Shown here in pieces: positions 27,949-37,683 of a DNA stretch of 64,000 nucleotides. The stretch is taken from NCBI RefSeq assembly GCF_022009635.1, contig NZ_CP091716.1:5725501-5789500 (forward strand), in the 5' to 3' direction. Each line of letters opens with the position of its first letter. The stretch's first letter is position 1. Below the pieces are notes generated by a model that ran no database searches, was not told where the DNA came from, and saw only the letters and a program-made list of their open reading frames with translations. This DNA is from Variovorax paradoxus (lineage in GTDB: Bacteria; Pseudomonadota; Gammaproteobacteria; Burkholderiales; Burkholderiaceae_C). The position numbers and the translations under genes are program-made.

Positions 27949-28977
27949 ATGAGCAGTTCCACCGGCAACCCACCGCCGATCCGGACCACGCGCATCCTCG
28001 ATCCCGAGCAGATCGCGATGCAGGCCGGACGGCAGATGCCGTTCCTGCGCCTGCCGGCGCGCTCCCTCGTGTTCTTCGACCGGCAGCTCCGGTTGCGGCA
28101 GCTCGCGGCATCGCATCCGATGCGCGAATACCTGATCTTCATCGCCGACCTCGCGCAGGCGCAGCACCAGGTGCTGCAGGACTACGCGCCCGTTGCGCTG
28201 CCCGCATCCGACGCGCTCGAAGCCGCGGCCAAGGTATTGAAGCCGCCGATGCCCGCCTTCGGATGGACGCGCGACCCGGTGTGGCTGAAAGAGCTTCGCC
28301 GACTGCTCGGCCTCTTCCGCGCCCGGCTGCCCGAGGGCGCAGCGCGCGACACGCTCGACCGCGTGGTGGTGGCCGACGATGCATGGATCGAGCAGCAGGC
28401 CGACCGCCTCTCGCGCCGCATCATGTTCGGGCTTGACCTCGCGGCCGCGCCGCTGATCGCCGCCGGCCTGCAGGCCTACTGGACGCAGCTCGTGCTGCAG
28501 GTGGCCGAGCGCGAAGGCGAGAACATCTACGGCCGCACCGATCCCGGCAACGAATGCCCCTGCTGCGGCAGCGCCCCCACGGTGAGCATCACGCGCATCG
28601 GTGCCGATGAGGCGGGCTTTCGCTACCTGCACTGCTCGCTGTGCGGCACCGAGTGGCACTATGTGCGCATCAAGTGCACGCACTGCGAGAGCACCAAGGG
28701 CATCCACTTCGAATCGCTGTCGCCGCAGCCCGGCGTCGAACTTCCGGCCACAGGCGTGCGCGAAGGCGCGGTGAAGGCCGAATGCTGCGACAGCTGCGGC
28801 CACTACCTGAAACAGATCGCGATGGAGAAAGACCCCGAAGTAGAGCCCGTCGCGGACGACCTGGCGAGCGTCACGCTCGACCTGCTCGTATCCGAAGCCG
28901 GCCATCAGCGCAGCGGCCACAACCTGATGCTGCTGTTCGGCGACCCCGAAATACCCGACGACGGCGGAGGCGGCTGA
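27949..28977 (+). CDS. fdhE: Formate dehydrogenase accessory protein FdhE
   Basis: A 342-residue cytoplasmic protein with the paired rubredoxin-like CxxC knuckles of FdhE: CPCCGSAP near 200, CSLCGTEW near 225, CTHCEST near 240 and CCDSCGHYLK near 277. FdhE is needed for maturation of respiratory formate dehydrogenases. A GTG at 27931 overlapping fdoI is an alternative start six codons upstream. It ends in a TGATG overlap with selA. Confidence 0.92.
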   Translation: MSSSTGNPPPIRTTRILDPEQIAMQAGRQMPFLRLPARSLVFFDRQLRLRQLAASHPMREYLIFIADLAQAQHQVLQDYAPVALPASDALEAAAKVLKPPMPAFGWTRDPVWLKELRRLLGLFRARLPEGAARDTLDRVVVADDAWIEQQADRLSRRIMFGLDLAAAPLIAAGLQAYWTQLVLQVAEREGENIYGRTDPGNECPCCGSAPTVSITRIGADEAGFRYLHCSLCGTEWHYVRIKCTHCESTKGIHFESLSPQPGVELPATGVREGAVKAECCDSCGHYLKQIAMEKDPEVEPVADDLASVTLDLLVSEAGHQRSGHNLMLLFGDPEIPDDGGGG

Positions 28978-30425
28978 TGGCGGCGCCCGAAGAGTCCGTG
29001 GTCCACGGCTCGACGGCAAGGCCCCAGGATCTGCCTTCTGTCGATCAACTGCTGCGCCTCGCCGTGCCGGGCGCATTGCTGGCCGAGCATGGCCGCACGC
29101 TGGTGGTGAAGGAAGCGCGCGCGCTGCTCGAAGGGCTTCGCGCGCAGGCCGTGGCGGGCAAGCTGATGGCAGCCGAGGTGCAGCACGACGCACTCGGCAA
29201 CGCGCTCGCCGCACGCCTCCAGACGCGACTCGCACCGCGCATGAAGGCGGTGCTGAACCTCACCGGCACCGTCATCCACACCAACCTCGGCCGCGCGCTG
29301 CTGGCCGATGCGGCGCTGCAGCGGCTGCTCGCGGTGATGACCTCGCCCAACAACCTCGAATACGACCTTGCCACCGGCAGCCGCGGCGACCGCGACTCGC
29401 TGGTCGAAGAGCTGCTGTGCGGCATCACCGGCGCCGAGGCCGCCACGGTGGTCAACAACAACGCCGCCGCCGTGCTGCTCACCATCGCGGCGCTGGCGCG
29501 CGAGCGCGAGGTGATCGTCTCGCGCGGCGAGCTGGTCGAGATCGGCGGCGCCTTCCGCATGCCCGACGTGATGGCCAGCGCGGGCGCGCGCATGGTCGAG
29601 GTCGGCACCACCAACCGCACGCATCCGCAGGACTACGAGCGCGCCATCAACGAGCGCACCGCGCTCGTGATGAAGGTGCACACCAGCAACTACGCGGTGC
29701 AGGGCTTCACCGCCGCCGTCGACGAAGCCACGCTCGCCGGCATCGCGCATGCGCGCGGCGTGCCGCTGGCCACCGACCTTGGCAGCGGCTCGCTGGTCGA
29801 CCTTGCGCACTACGGCCTGCCGCGCGAGCCGCTGCCGCAGGAGATGCTCGCGGCCGGCTGCGACGTGGTCACCTTCTCGGGCGACAAGCTGCTGGGCGGG
29901 CCGCAGGCCGGGCTCATCGTGGGCAGCAGGGAAGCCGTGGGCCGCATCCGCAAGTTCCCGATGAAGCGCGCGCTGCGCATGAGCAAGCTGCCGCTGGCCG
30001 CGCTGGAAGCCACGCTTTCGCTGTACCTGCGCCCCGAACGCCTCGCGCGGGACCTGCCGACGCTGCGCCTGCTCACGCGGCCCGCCGATGCGATCCGCGA
30101 GATGGCCGAGTCGCTGAAGGCACCGCTGCAGGCCGCCGTGTCGCCACGCTTCACCGTCGAGGTGGTGCCGCTGCTCGGGCAGATCGGCTCGGGCTCACTG
30201 CCCGTCGAACGCCTGCCTTCGGCGGGCCTCGCGCTCGCGCCGGCAGGCACCTCGAAGAAAGGCATCGGCACCGCGCTCGATGCCCTGGCCACCGCGTTGC
30301 GCGGCCTGCCCCTGCCGGTGATCGGCCGCATCGCCGAAGACCGCCTGCTGCTCGACCTGCGCTGCCTGGAAGACAGCGCGCCCTTCACGGGCCAGCTCGA
30401 CATCTTGCGCGAGCGGCTCCTGTAG
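28977..30425 (+). CDS. selA: L-seryl-tRNA(Sec) selenium transferase
   Basis: A 482-residue PLP enzyme that converts Ser-tRNA(Sec) to Sec-tRNA(Sec) with selenophosphate. Features: N-terminal tRNA-binding region (LPSVDQLLRL), NLTGTVIHTNLGRALL, VNNNAAAVLL, and the PLP lysine in TFSGDKLLGGPQAG (K304, equivalent to E. coli K295). Full length. The TGATG overlap with fdhE ties its translation to the formate dehydrogenase operon. Confidence 0.97.
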   Translation: MAAPEESVVHGSTARPQDLPSVDQLLRLAVPGALLAEHGRTLVVKEARALLEGLRAQAVAGKLMAAEVQHDALGNALAARLQTRLAPRMKAVLNLTGTVIHTNLGRALLADAALQRLLAVMTSPNNLEYDLATGSRGDRDSLVEELLCGITGAEAATVVNNNAAAVLLTIAALAREREVIVSRGELVEIGGAFRMPDVMASAGARMVEVGTTNRTHPQDYERAINERTALVMKVHTSNYAVQGFTAAVDEATLAGIAHARGVPLATDLGSGSLVDLAHYGLPREPLPQEMLAAGCDVVTFSGDKLLGGPQAGLIVGSREAVGRIRKFPMKRALRMSKLPLAALEATLSLYLRPERLARDLPTLRLLTRPADAIREMAESLKAPLQAAVSPRFTVEVVPLLGQIGSGSLPVERLPSAGLALAPAGTSKKGIGTALDALATALRGLPLPVIGRIAEDRLLLDLRCLEDSAPFTGQLDILRERLL

Positions 30426-30459
30426 ACCGATTTCCTCAACCACCTGTCTGGAGAAAGCG

Positions 30460-31575
30460 ATGAATCCCCTCGAAGTGCTCGCCGGTATCGAAACGCAGAC
30501 GCTGCAGCCCCAGGCCCAGCGCACCGACAGCGAGGGACGCTTTCCACGAGAGACGGTCTCTGCGATGGGCCAGGCCGGCCTGCTGGGGCTGGTCTCGGCC
30601 ACCGCCGTCGGCGGCCAGGGCCTGGGCCTGAAGGAGGCCGCGCAGGTGGTGTCCCGCATCGCGCAGACCTGCCCTTCCACCGCGATGGTCGTGTGCATGC
30701 ACTACTGCGCCACGGCCGTGCTCGAACAGTTCGGCCCGGAAGCCACGCGCCGTGCGATTGCCGAAGGCAAGCACCTGAGCACGTTGGCCTTCTCCGAAGC
30801 CGATTCGCGCAGCCATTTCTGGGCGCCCACCGGTACCGCCCGCGCGGACGGCGCGAACGTGGTGCTCGACGCCCGCAAGAGCTGGGTCACCTCCGCCTTC
30901 GAGGCCGACAGCTACGTGTGGTCGAGCAAGCCGCTGGCGGCCGAAGGCGCCAGCACGCTGTGGCTGGTCGATGCGAAGTCCGACGGCCTCAGCCAGCCCG
31001 GCCGCTTCGACGGGTTGGGCCTGCGCGGCAATGCCTCGACACCGGTCACCGCGAAGGACATGCGCATCGCAGCCAGCGCCCGGCTCGGCGAGGACGGCAA
31101 GGGCTTCGACACCATGATGGGCGTGGTGTTGCCGTGGTTCTCGGTGCTCAGCGCCGCCTGCTCGACCGGGCTGATGGAAGGCGCACTGAGCCGCGCCATC
31201 GGCCATGTGAGCCAGACGCGGCACCTGCACCTCGATTCGTCGCTGGCCGATCTGCCCACCATCCGCGCCTACCTCGCGCGGGCGCGCATCAAGACCGACA
31301 TGGCGCAGGCGCTGCTCGACGACACCGTGGCCGCCATCGGCGCGGGCCGTGCCGACACCATGCTGCGTGTGCTCGAAGTGAAGGCTGCGGCGGCCGAGAC
31401 CGCGCTCGAGGTCACCGACATCGCGATGCGCGTGTGCGGCGGCGCGGCCTTCCGCAAGGAAGCGGGCATCGAGCGGCTCTTCCGCGACGCGCGCGCATCG
31501 AGCGTGATGGCGCCCACGTCGGACGTGCTGTACGACTTCATCGGCAAGGCCATCACCGGCCTGCCGCTCTTCTGA
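30460..31575 (+). CDS. Acyl-CoA dehydrogenase-like flavoprotein in sel operon
   Basis: A 371-residue protein of the acyl-CoA dehydrogenase fold: helical N-domain to ~120, beta domain (LAFSEADSRSHFWAPTGTAR, KSWVTSAFEADSYVWSS) to ~225, helical C-domain with RVCGGAAFRKEAGIERLFRD. The catalytic Glu of the classic YEG motif is not evident; the region reads SSVMAPTSDVLYDFIG, as in flavin monooxygenase-type relatives. GGAGAAAG precedes the ATG. It lies 34 bp after selA and starts a three-gene insert before selB. The reaction is unknown; a link to selenium chemistry is inference from position. Confidence 0.8.
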   Translation: MNPLEVLAGIETQTLQPQAQRTDSEGRFPRETVSAMGQAGLLGLVSATAVGGQGLGLKEAAQVVSRIAQTCPSTAMVVCMHYCATAVLEQFGPEATRRAIAEGKHLSTLAFSEADSRSHFWAPTGTARADGANVVLDARKSWVTSAFEADSYVWSSKPLAAEGASTLWLVDAKSDGLSQPGRFDGLGLRGNASTPVTAKDMRIAASARLGEDGKGFDTMMGVVLPWFSVLSAACSTGLMEGALSRAIGHVSQTRHLHLDSSLADLPTIRAYLARARIKTDMAQALLDDTVAAIGAGRADTMLRVLEVKAAAAETALEVTDIAMRVCGGAAFRKEAGIERLFRDARASSVMAPTSDVLYDFIGKAITGLPLF

Positions 31576-31589
31576 GAAGGAGCCGCGCG

Positions 31590-32453
31590 ATGCCGCATCA
31601 GCAGACACTGATCATGGGCGCCGTGGCCTACGCGCCCAAGGTCGTCACCATCTGGGAAGGCTTCAAGGCCTTCTTCGTGAAGAACGGACTGGCCTTCGAC
31701 TACGTGCTTTATTCGAACTACGAAAGCCAGGTCGAGGCGCAGTTCGACGGCACGCTGCACCTGGCCTGGAACTCGCCGCTGGCCTGGGTGCGCGCCGAAC
31801 GCATCGCGCGCAGCCGGGGCCTTCAGGTGCAAGCCGTGGCCATGCGCGACACCGACTGCGACCTGCGCTCTGCCATCGTCGTGCGCGCCGACAGCCCCGC
31901 GCAATCGCTGACCGACCTGCGAGGCAAGACCATCGGGCTGGGCGCGCTCGATTCGCCGCAGGCCACGCTGATCCCGCTCGACCACCTGCGCACCGAGGGG
32001 CTGGTGAAGCAGCGCGACTTCCAAGCGCGCCATTTCGACGTGCTCGGCGGCAAGCACGGCGACCACATCGGCGGCGAGCGTGACGCGGCCCTCGCGTTGA
32101 TGGCCGGCGAAGTCGATGCCTGCTGCCTGATCGATGGCAACCACCTGGCCTTCGGCCTCGACGGCACGCTGCCTTCGGGCAGCACGCGCGTGCTGGCGCG
32201 CACCGGCGCGTACGACCACTGCAACTTCACCACCAGCCCGGATGCGCCGGCCGCGCCGGTCGACCGCTTCGTCTCGCTGCTGATGGCGATGCGCTGGGAC
32301 GACCCGCAGGTGCGGCCGCTGCTCGAACTCGAAGGCCTGCGCGAATGGCGCAACGGCCGCACCAGCGGCTATGCGCTGCTCGAACGCGCGGTGGACGACG
32401 AACATTTCTACGACGGCGATGGCCGCATCACCAACCCCGACTATCGATATTGA
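31590..32453 (+). CDS. PhnD-like binding protein without signal peptide
   Basis: A 287-residue protein of the phosphate/phosphite/phosphonate-binding (PhnD, type 2 periplasmic) fold: [20 protein letters not shown], the [12 protein letters not shown] ligand-loop region, [19 protein letters not shown] and [12 protein letters not shown]. It starts directly with the first strand and has no export signal, so it should be cytoplasmic. GAAGGAG sits 9 bases before the ATG. Possible roles are intracellular oxyanion binding or delivery to SelD. A second, exported PhnD homologue lies at 36813. Confidence 0.75.
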   Translation: MPHQQTLIMGAVAYAPKVVTIWEGFKAFFVKNGLAFDYVLYSNYESQVEAQFDGTLHLAWNSPLAWVRAERIARSRGLQVQAVAMRDTDCDLRSAIVVRADSPAQSLTDLRGKTIGLGALDSPQATLIPLDHLRTEGLVKQRDFQARHFDVLGGKHGDHIGGERDAALALMAGEVDACCLIDGNHLAFGLDGTLPSGSTRVLARTGAYDHCNFTTSPDAPAAPVDRFVSLLMAMRWDDPQVRPLLELEGLREWRNGRTSGYALLERAVDDEHFYDGDGRITNPDYRY

Positions 32454-33621
32454 GTCGCTGGGCCTCGACCAGGGCGCCCTGCTGCTCATTCGCCGCGCGC
32501 TGGCCGAACGGCCGGTGGGCGGCGAACTGCGCGTGCGCGGGCAATCGCCGGACTGGCGCATGCACCTGCAGGCGTGGTGCCGCGGCCAGGGGCATCCGCT
32601 GCGCTTCGAGGCAGAGGAAGCAGTGGTCACGCGCGGCCCGCATGCGCAGGGCCGCTGGCTCGGCGCGCAATCGACCGGCCTCGCGCAGGGCGACGCCAAC
32701 GGCGCACCCGCCGAGGACGCCGCGCCCGGCTGGGGCCTGGCGGCGCGCGGCGCCACGGTGGAAGCCGGCAGCCCGCCCTTCTTCTTCGCGCTGCACCGCC
32801 GCGACGAGCTCTGGGCCGCGACGGCCGGCGAGCTCTACCGGCAGGCCGCGGCGGCCCAGTGGGACCCGGGCACGGCCATCGACTGGAACGCGTCCTTCGA
32901 GCTGCCCTCCTCCGTGGAAGCGGCCGTGGTGCAGGTGATGACCTACCTCATCGAGAACGAGAACGCCGCGCTGCTGGTGCCGGCGCGCCACCTGGGGCAG
33001 ATCCACCCGCATTTCCGCGAAGTGCTGCAGCTGCTGGCGCTGCAATGCGCCGACGAGGCACGGCATGTGGAGGTGTTCACGCGCCGCGCCACGCTGCGCG
33101 GCAACCAGCCCGCGCTGTCGACGGCCGGCGGGCAGGCGTCGCTGCGCACGCTGTTCGACGCGCCCGATTTCTCGGTCGCCACCTTCCTGCTGGCCGTGCT
33201 CGGCGAAGGCAGCTTCGTGAACCTGCTCAACTTCCTGCAAGCGCATGCGCCCGACCCGGTGACGCAGCAGATCGCGCGGCTCACGGCGCGCGACGAGGCG
33301 CGCCACGTCGCCTTCGGCATGGCGCATCTCGAATACCGGCTCTCGGTGCAGCCCGACTACCAGGTGCGGCTGCGCAACGCCATCGAGATTCGCTACGACA
33401 CGCTGGCCGGCACGGCTGGCCTCAACGAGGAAGTGTTCGATTCGCTGGTGCTGCTGGCGGCCGGCGAGTTGTCCCCCGCCGCCATCGCGCGCGGCCATGC
33501 GGCCGTGCAGCAGCTGCAGCGCGACATGGCGGCCGGGCGCCGCGCCCGCCTCGCGCGGCTGGGCTTCGACCGCGACGAGGCGCAGCGGCTGTCCGACCTG
33601 CACACCCGCAACTTCATGTGA
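32419..33621 (+). CDS. TusA-like domain fused to ferritin-like diiron domain
   Basis: About 400 residues. Residues ~9-75 resemble TusA/SirA ([20 protein letters not shown] ... [14 protein letters not shown]), but the catalytic CPEP is replaced by DQGA. From ~165 the chain is a ferritin-like helical bundle with ligand-type motifs IENENAALL (E179), DEARH at 212-216, GEGSFVNLL, and DEARH at 292-296. These would bind a di-iron or Fe/Mn centre of an oxygenase-type enzyme. The start inside the previous gene (35-bp overlap) is my best choice. I know no characterised protein with this architecture; function unknown. Confidence 0.7.
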   Translation: MAASPTPTIDIESLGLDQGALLLIRRALAERPVGGELRVRGQSPDWRMHLQAWCRGQGHPLRFEAEEAVVTRGPHAQGRWLGAQSTGLAQGDANGAPAEDAAPGWGLAARGATVEAGSPPFFFALHRRDELWAATAGELYRQAAAAQWDPGTAIDWNASFELPSSVEAAVVQVMTYLIENENAALLVPARHLGQIHPHFREVLQLLALQCADEARHVEVFTRRATLRGNQPALSTAGGQASLRTLFDAPDFSVATFLLAVLGEGSFVNLLNFLQAHAPDPVTQQIARLTARDEARHVAFGMAHLEYRLSVQPDYQVRLRNAIEIRYDTLAGTAGLNEEVFDSLVLLAAGELSPAAIARGHAAVQQLQRDMAAGRRARLARLGFDRDEAQRLSDLHTRNFM

Positions 33622-33634
33622 CGGCGCACCCAAG

Positions 33635-35542
33635 ATGATCATCGGCACCGCAGGCCACATCGACCACGGCAAGACCACGCTGGTGCGCGCGCTCACCGGC
33701 GTCGACACCGACCGGCTGCCGGAGGAGAAGCGGCGCGGCATCTCCATCGAGCTGGGCTATGCGTACCTGCATGCGCCCGACGGCGTCTCGCTGGGCTTCG
33801 TCGACGTGCCGGGCCACGAGCGGCTGCTGCACACCATGCTGGCCGGCGCCACCGGCATCGATCATGCATTGCTGGTGGTGGCGGCCGACGACGGCGTGAT
33901 GCCGCAGACGCGCGAGCACCTGGCGGTAGTGGCGCTGCTTGGCGTGCGCGAGGCAACGGTGGCCATCACCAAGATCGACCGCATCGACGAGAGCATGCGC
34001 GAGGCTCGGCTGGCCGAAGTGCGTTCGGACATCGCCGCTCTGCTCGCGCCCACGCCGCTGGCGGGAGCGCCGATGCTGGCTGTGTCGGCGACCACCGGCG
34101 AAGGCGTCGACACGCTGCGCGAACGCCTGCTCGACGTCGCGAGCAAGGCACGGGCGCGTGAAGACGACCTGGCGTTCCGTCTCGCGGTCGATCGTGCTTT
34201 CACGCTCTCGGGCGTGGGCACTGTCGTCACCGGCACGGTCTTCAGCGGCACGGTGCGCATCGGCGACGAGTTGCGCGTGGTGCCCGGCGACCGCTCGGTG
34301 CGGGTGCGCGGCATTCATGCGCAGAACCAGAAGGCCGAATCGGCGCATGCGGGCCAGCGCTGCGCGTTGGCGCTCGCGGGTGTCACCAAGGACGAGATGC
34401 ATCGCGGCGACTGGGTCTGCGCGCCCGCCATCGCGCTCGCGACCGACCGCATCGACGTGCTGCTCACCCTGTGGCCCGACGAAGCCAAGCCGCTGCGCTC
34501 GGGCACCACGGTGCATGCGCATCTGGGCGCGAGCGACGTGATGGCTTCGCTCGCGCTGCTCGACCGCGACGCGCTCGCGCCCGGCGAAACGGCCCTGGCG
34601 CAGTTGGTGACGAAGGAAAGCGTCGGTGCATGGCACGGCGACCGGGGCGTGCTGCGCGATGCCTCGGCCACGCGCACCATGGCCGGCGTGCGCGTGCTCG
34701 ACCCGTTCGCCCCGGTGCGCTACCGGCGCCTGCCGGAGCGGCTGCGCACGCTGGCGGGCTGGGCCATCGACGACCGCGCGGCACGCGTGGCCGCGCTGCT
34801 GCACAACGCGCCTCTGGGCATCGACACCGCCCGGCTGGCGCGCGCCCTCTCGCTGCCGGACGAAGCCGCGCTGCCGCTGCCCGCCGACGCGGTGCGCATC
34901 GAGCACACGGCCATCGCGCAGCGGCACCTGGATGCGCTCGACGCACAGATCACCGGGCGGCTCGCGGACTTTCATCACGACGCGCCCGACGAGGTCGGCC
35001 CCGATGCGCGCCGCCTCAGGCGGCTGGCAGCGCCGCGCACCGACGATGCGCTGTGGCGCCATGCGCTCGATGCACTGGTCGCGCGCGGCGCGCTGGTGCG
35101 CAGCGGCACCTGGCTGCATCTGCCCGACCATGCGGCGCGGCTCGGCGAAGCGGAACAGAAGCTGGCGCAAAAGCTGTTGCCGCGGCTGGCGGATGGCGGC
35201 TTCGATCCACCGTGGGTGCGCGACCTGGCCAAGGACTGTTCGGCGAGCGAGCCGATGGTGCGGCAGACGCTCGCGAGCCTCGCGCGCCGGGGAGAGGCCT
35301 TTCAGGTGGTGAAGGACTTGTACTATCCGCTGGCGACCATCGAGCGGCTGGCCGCGATCGCGCGGGATTGCCTCGATGGTCCGGAAGGTCTGCAGGCTGC
35401 AAGCTTCAGGGACGCGACGGGCCTGGGGCGCAAGCGCGCGATCCAGCTGCTGGAGTTTTTCGATCGTGTGGGGCTGACGCGGCGCGTGAAGGATGCGCAC
35501 CTGCTGCGGCCCGATACGTCGTTGTTCGGGGCGAGGCCGTGA
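33635..35542 (+). CDS. selB: Selenocysteine-specific elongation factor SelB
   Basis: A 635-residue GTPase that carries Sec-tRNA(Sec) to UGA codons with a SECIS. G1 is [10 protein letters not shown] at 6-15, switch G3 DVPGHE at 57-62, and G4 TKID near 112-115. Domains II/III follow, then C-terminal winged helices that bind the SECIS loop (from ~390 to the end, closing with [21 protein letters not shown]). The start is the ATG directly before the first strand. selC follows after 17 bp. Confidence 0.97.
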   Translation: MIIGTAGHIDHGKTTLVRALTGVDTDRLPEEKRRGISIELGYAYLHAPDGVSLGFVDVPGHERLLHTMLAGATGIDHALLVVAADDGVMPQTREHLAVVALLGVREATVAITKIDRIDESMREARLAEVRSDIAALLAPTPLAGAPMLAVSATTGEGVDTLRERLLDVASKARAREDDLAFRLAVDRAFTLSGVGTVVTGTVFSGTVRIGDELRVVPGDRSVRVRGIHAQNQKAESAHAGQRCALALAGVTKDEMHRGDWVCAPAIALATDRIDVLLTLWPDEAKPLRSGTTVHAHLGASDVMASLALLDRDALAPGETALAQLVTKESVGAWHGDRGVLRDASATRTMAGVRVLDPFAPVRYRRLPERLRTLAGWAIDDRAARVAALLHNAPLGIDTARLARALSLPDEAALPLPADAVRIEHTAIAQRHLDALDAQITGRLADFHHDAPDEVGPDARRLRRLAAPRTDDALWRHALDALVARGALVRSGTWLHLPDHAARLGEAEQKLAQKLLPRLADGGFDPPWVRDLAKDCSASEPMVRQTLASLARRGEAFQVVKDLYYPLATIERLAAIARDCLDGPEGLQAASFRDATGLGRKRAIQLLEFFDRVGLTRRVKDAHLLRPDTSLFGARP

Positions 35543-35559
35543 ACGACGCGATGAATCAT

Positions 35560-35652
35560 GGGGGGAGATCGTCCCTGGTGGGGCGGCCGGGCTTCAAACC
35601 CGGTGGGTGGCGCCAGTCGTCGCCGGGAAGGTTCGACTCCTTCCTCCTTCCG
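35560..35652 (+). tRNA. selC: tRNA-Sec (anticodon TCA)
   Basis: Long tRNA with an 8-bp acceptor stem (GGGGGGAG with CTCCTTCC, two G-U pairs), anticodon stem CCGGG/CCCGG with loop CTTCAAA (anticodon TCA at 35594-35596), a long variable arm, and T arm GAAGG-TTCGACT-CCTTC. G is the discriminator; CC follows but the terminal A is not encoded. A T5 run after the 3' end plus the small CCGTT/AACGG hairpin probably terminates transcription. Confidence 0.95.
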
Positions 35653-35670
35653 CCGTTTTTGAACGGGCGC

Positions 35671-36738
35671 CTAGGGCACCACGCGCAGCGAAGGCTCCCC
35701 CGCCTCGACGCGGCCGATGACCGCCGCCTGCCCGAAGCCCTCGTCGCGGAAGATCTTCAGCACCGCGCCGACCGCTTCCGGCGCGCAGCTCACGAGCAGG
35801 CCGCCCGAGGTCTGCGGATCGCTCAGCAGGTTCTGCGCGGTGGGATGCAGGCCGGGTGCCAGTTCCACGTCGGCGCCGTAGCCGGCCCAGTTGCGGCCCG
35901 AGGCGCCGGTGACCATGCCCTCGGCGGCCATCACCACCACGTTGTCGAGCAGCGGCACCTTCGACCATTCGATCACCGCCCTGAGCTTGGCGCCGCGCGC
36001 GAGTTCGAGCGTGTGGCCGGCCAGGCCGAAGCCCGTCACGTCGGTCAGCGCATGCACGCCGTCGAGCGCCGCGAGGGCGATGCCGGGGGTGTTGAGCTTG
36101 GTCGTGTTCTCGATCAGTTGGCGGTAGCCGATGCCGGACAGCTGCTCTTTCTTGAGCGCCGCCGACAGCACGCCCACGCCCAGCGGCTTGCCCAGCACCA
36201 GCACGTCGCCGGCTTTCGCGTCGGCGTTGCGGCGCACGCGGTCGGGGTGCACGAGGCCCATCGCGACGAGGCCGTAGATCGGCTCGACCGAATCGATGGT
36301 GTGACCGCCGGCAATCGGAATGCCCGCGGCGCGGCACACGTCCTGGCCGCCGCGCACGATGTCGGCGATGACTTCCACCGGCAGCTGGTTGATCGGCATG
36401 GCAACCAGCGCCAGCGCCATGATCGGCCGGCCGCCCATGGCGTAGACGTCGCTGATCGCGTTGGTCGCGGCAATGCGGCCGAACTCGTACGGGTCGTCCA
36501 CGATGGGCATGAAGAAGTCGGTGGTCGCGATCAGCGCCTGCTGGTCGTTGAGCTTGTAGACCGCGGCGTCGTCCGCGGTCTCGATGCCCACCATGAGTTC
36601 GGGCGGGATCATGCCGCCCGCGTGGTTCTTGAGAATCTGCGACAGCACGCCGGGCGCGATCTTGCAGCCGCAGCCGCCGCCGTGCGAAAAACTCGTGAGG
36701 CGCAGTGGCGCGAGCGGGTTCATGAGCGTTGGGTTCAT
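35671..36738 (-). CDS. selD: Selenide, water dikinase (selenophosphate synthetase)
   Basis: A 355-residue enzyme making selenophosphate from selenide and ATP for SelA and MnmH. The flexible N-terminal loop SHGGGCGCK holds the reactive Cys23 and Lys26 (E. coli Cys17 and Lys20), so it is the Cys form, not a selenoprotein. Further motifs: DDAAVY, TTDFF, NAISDVYAMGG, GGHTID, and DPQTSGGLL near the end. It faces selC and is divergent from the ABC transporter. A GATAAT element at 36745-36750 on the minus strand would place transcription start almost at the ATG, so the mRNA may be leaderless. Confidence 0.96.
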   Translation of the reverse strand: MNPTLMNPLAPLRLTSFSHGGGCGCKIAPGVLSQILKNHAGGMIPPELMVGIETADDAAVYKLNDQQALIATTDFFMPIVDDPYEFGRIAATNAISDVYAMGGRPIMALALVAMPINQLPVEVIADIVRGGQDVCRAAGIPIAGGHTIDSVEPIYGLVAMGLVHPDRVRRNADAKAGDVLVLGKPLGVGVLSAALKKEQLSGIGYRQLIENTTKLNTPGIALAALDGVHALTDVTGFGLAGHTLELARGAKLRAVIEWSKVPLLDNVVVMAAEGMVTGASGRNWAGYGADVELAPGLHPTAQNLLSDPQTSGGLLVSCAPEAVGAVLKIFRDEGFGQAAVIGRVEAGEPSLRVVP

Positions 36739-36767
36739 GGGGCGATTATCGAATCGCCTTTGCTTTC

Positions 36768-36773
36768 TACAAT
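36768..36773 (+). promoter_or_regulatory. Candidate -10 of the selenium-linked ABC transporter operon
   Basis: TACAAT, five of six to consensus, 40 bp upstream of the binding-protein start. The -35 region is poor (TTATCG-like with a 16-bp spacer). The 74-bp selD/phnD-like divergent gap leaves room for little else. Confidence 0.35.
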
Positions 36774-36812
36774 CCCGTCCCTTCCTATCCCGCACGTCCC
36801 AGAGGCGCATCC

Positions 36813-37673
36813 ATGATGAAAAAGACATTCACCCGACTGGCTCTTGCCCTGAGCCTCTCCGCCGCCAGCCTCGGTGCCTTCGCCCAGGGCGTGCTGCGCG
36901 TCTCGGCCATTCCCGACGAGGCGCCCACCGAGCTGCAGCGCAAGTTCACGCCGCTGGGCGACTACCTGAAGAAGGAAACCGGCATGGACGTGCAGTTCAC
37001 GCCCGTGACCGACTACGCGGCCGTGGTCGAGGGCCTGGCCACCAACAAGATCGACCTGGCGTGGCTCGGCGGCTTCACCTTCGTGCAGGCGCGCATCCGC
37101 ACCAACGGCGGCGCGGTGCCGATCGTGCAGCGCGCGGAAGACGAGGTGTTCACCAGCAAGTTCATCGTGCCGGTCGACAGCACCGCCAAGACGCTGGCCG
37201 ACCTGAAGGGCAAGACCTTCGCCTTCGGCGCGCCTTCTTCCACCTCGGGCAGCCTGATGCCGCGCTACTTCTTGCTGCAGGCAGGCATCAACCCCGAGAA
37301 GGACTTCAAGACGGTCGCGTTCTCCGGCGCGCACGACGCCACGGTGGCCTTCGTGGCCGCGTCGCGCGCCGAGGCCGGCGTGCTCAACGCATCGGTGTGG
37401 GACAAGCTGGTCGAGGCCAAGAATCCGAACGCCGCCAAGGTGCGCGTGCTCGCGACCACGCCGACCTACTACGACTACAACTGGACGGTGCGCCCCGGCC
37501 TCGACCCCGCGCTCACCAGGAAGCTGGCCGACGCTTTCCTCAAGCTCGACCCGGCCAACCCGGCGCACAAGGAAATCATGGCGCTGCAGCGCGCGAGCAA
37601 GTTCATTCCGACCAAGTCGTCCAACTACGACGGCATCGAGACGGCGGGCAAGTCGGCGGGTTTGATCAAGTGA
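36813..37673 (+). CDS. PhnD-family periplasmic binding protein, selenium-linked
   Basis: A 286-residue exported binding protein: signal peptide ([18 protein letters not shown]...GAFAQ), then a PhnD-type fold with [34 protein letters not shown] (anion-binding loop), [17 protein letters not shown] and FSGAHDATV. PhnD relatives bind phosphite, phosphonates or similar oxyanions. Flanked by selD and mnmH, it may bind a selenium species such as selenite, whose geometry resembles phosphite or sulfite. That is inference; a plain phosphonate or phosphite role is the alternative. Confidence 0.85.
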   Translation: MMKKTFTRLALALSLSAASLGAFAQGVLRVSAIPDEAPTELQRKFTPLGDYLKKETGMDVQFTPVTDYAAVVEGLATNKIDLAWLGGFTFVQARIRTNGGAVPIVQRAEDEVFTSKFIVPVDSTAKTLADLKGKTFAFGAPSSTSGSLMPRYFLLQAGINPEKDFKTVAFSGAHDATVAFVAASRAEAGVLNASVWDKLVEAKNPNAAKVRVLATTPTYYDYNWTVRPGLDPALTRKLADAFLKLDPANPAHKEIMALQRASKFIPTKSSNYDGIETAGKSAGLIK

Positions 37674-37683
37674 GCCTGCGCGG

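Noticed and set aside
30460..31575. Acyl-CoA dehydrogenase-like gene as part of fatty-acid catabolism
   Set aside because: It is inside the sel operon, away from other beta-oxidation genes, and the classic catalytic Glu motif is missing.
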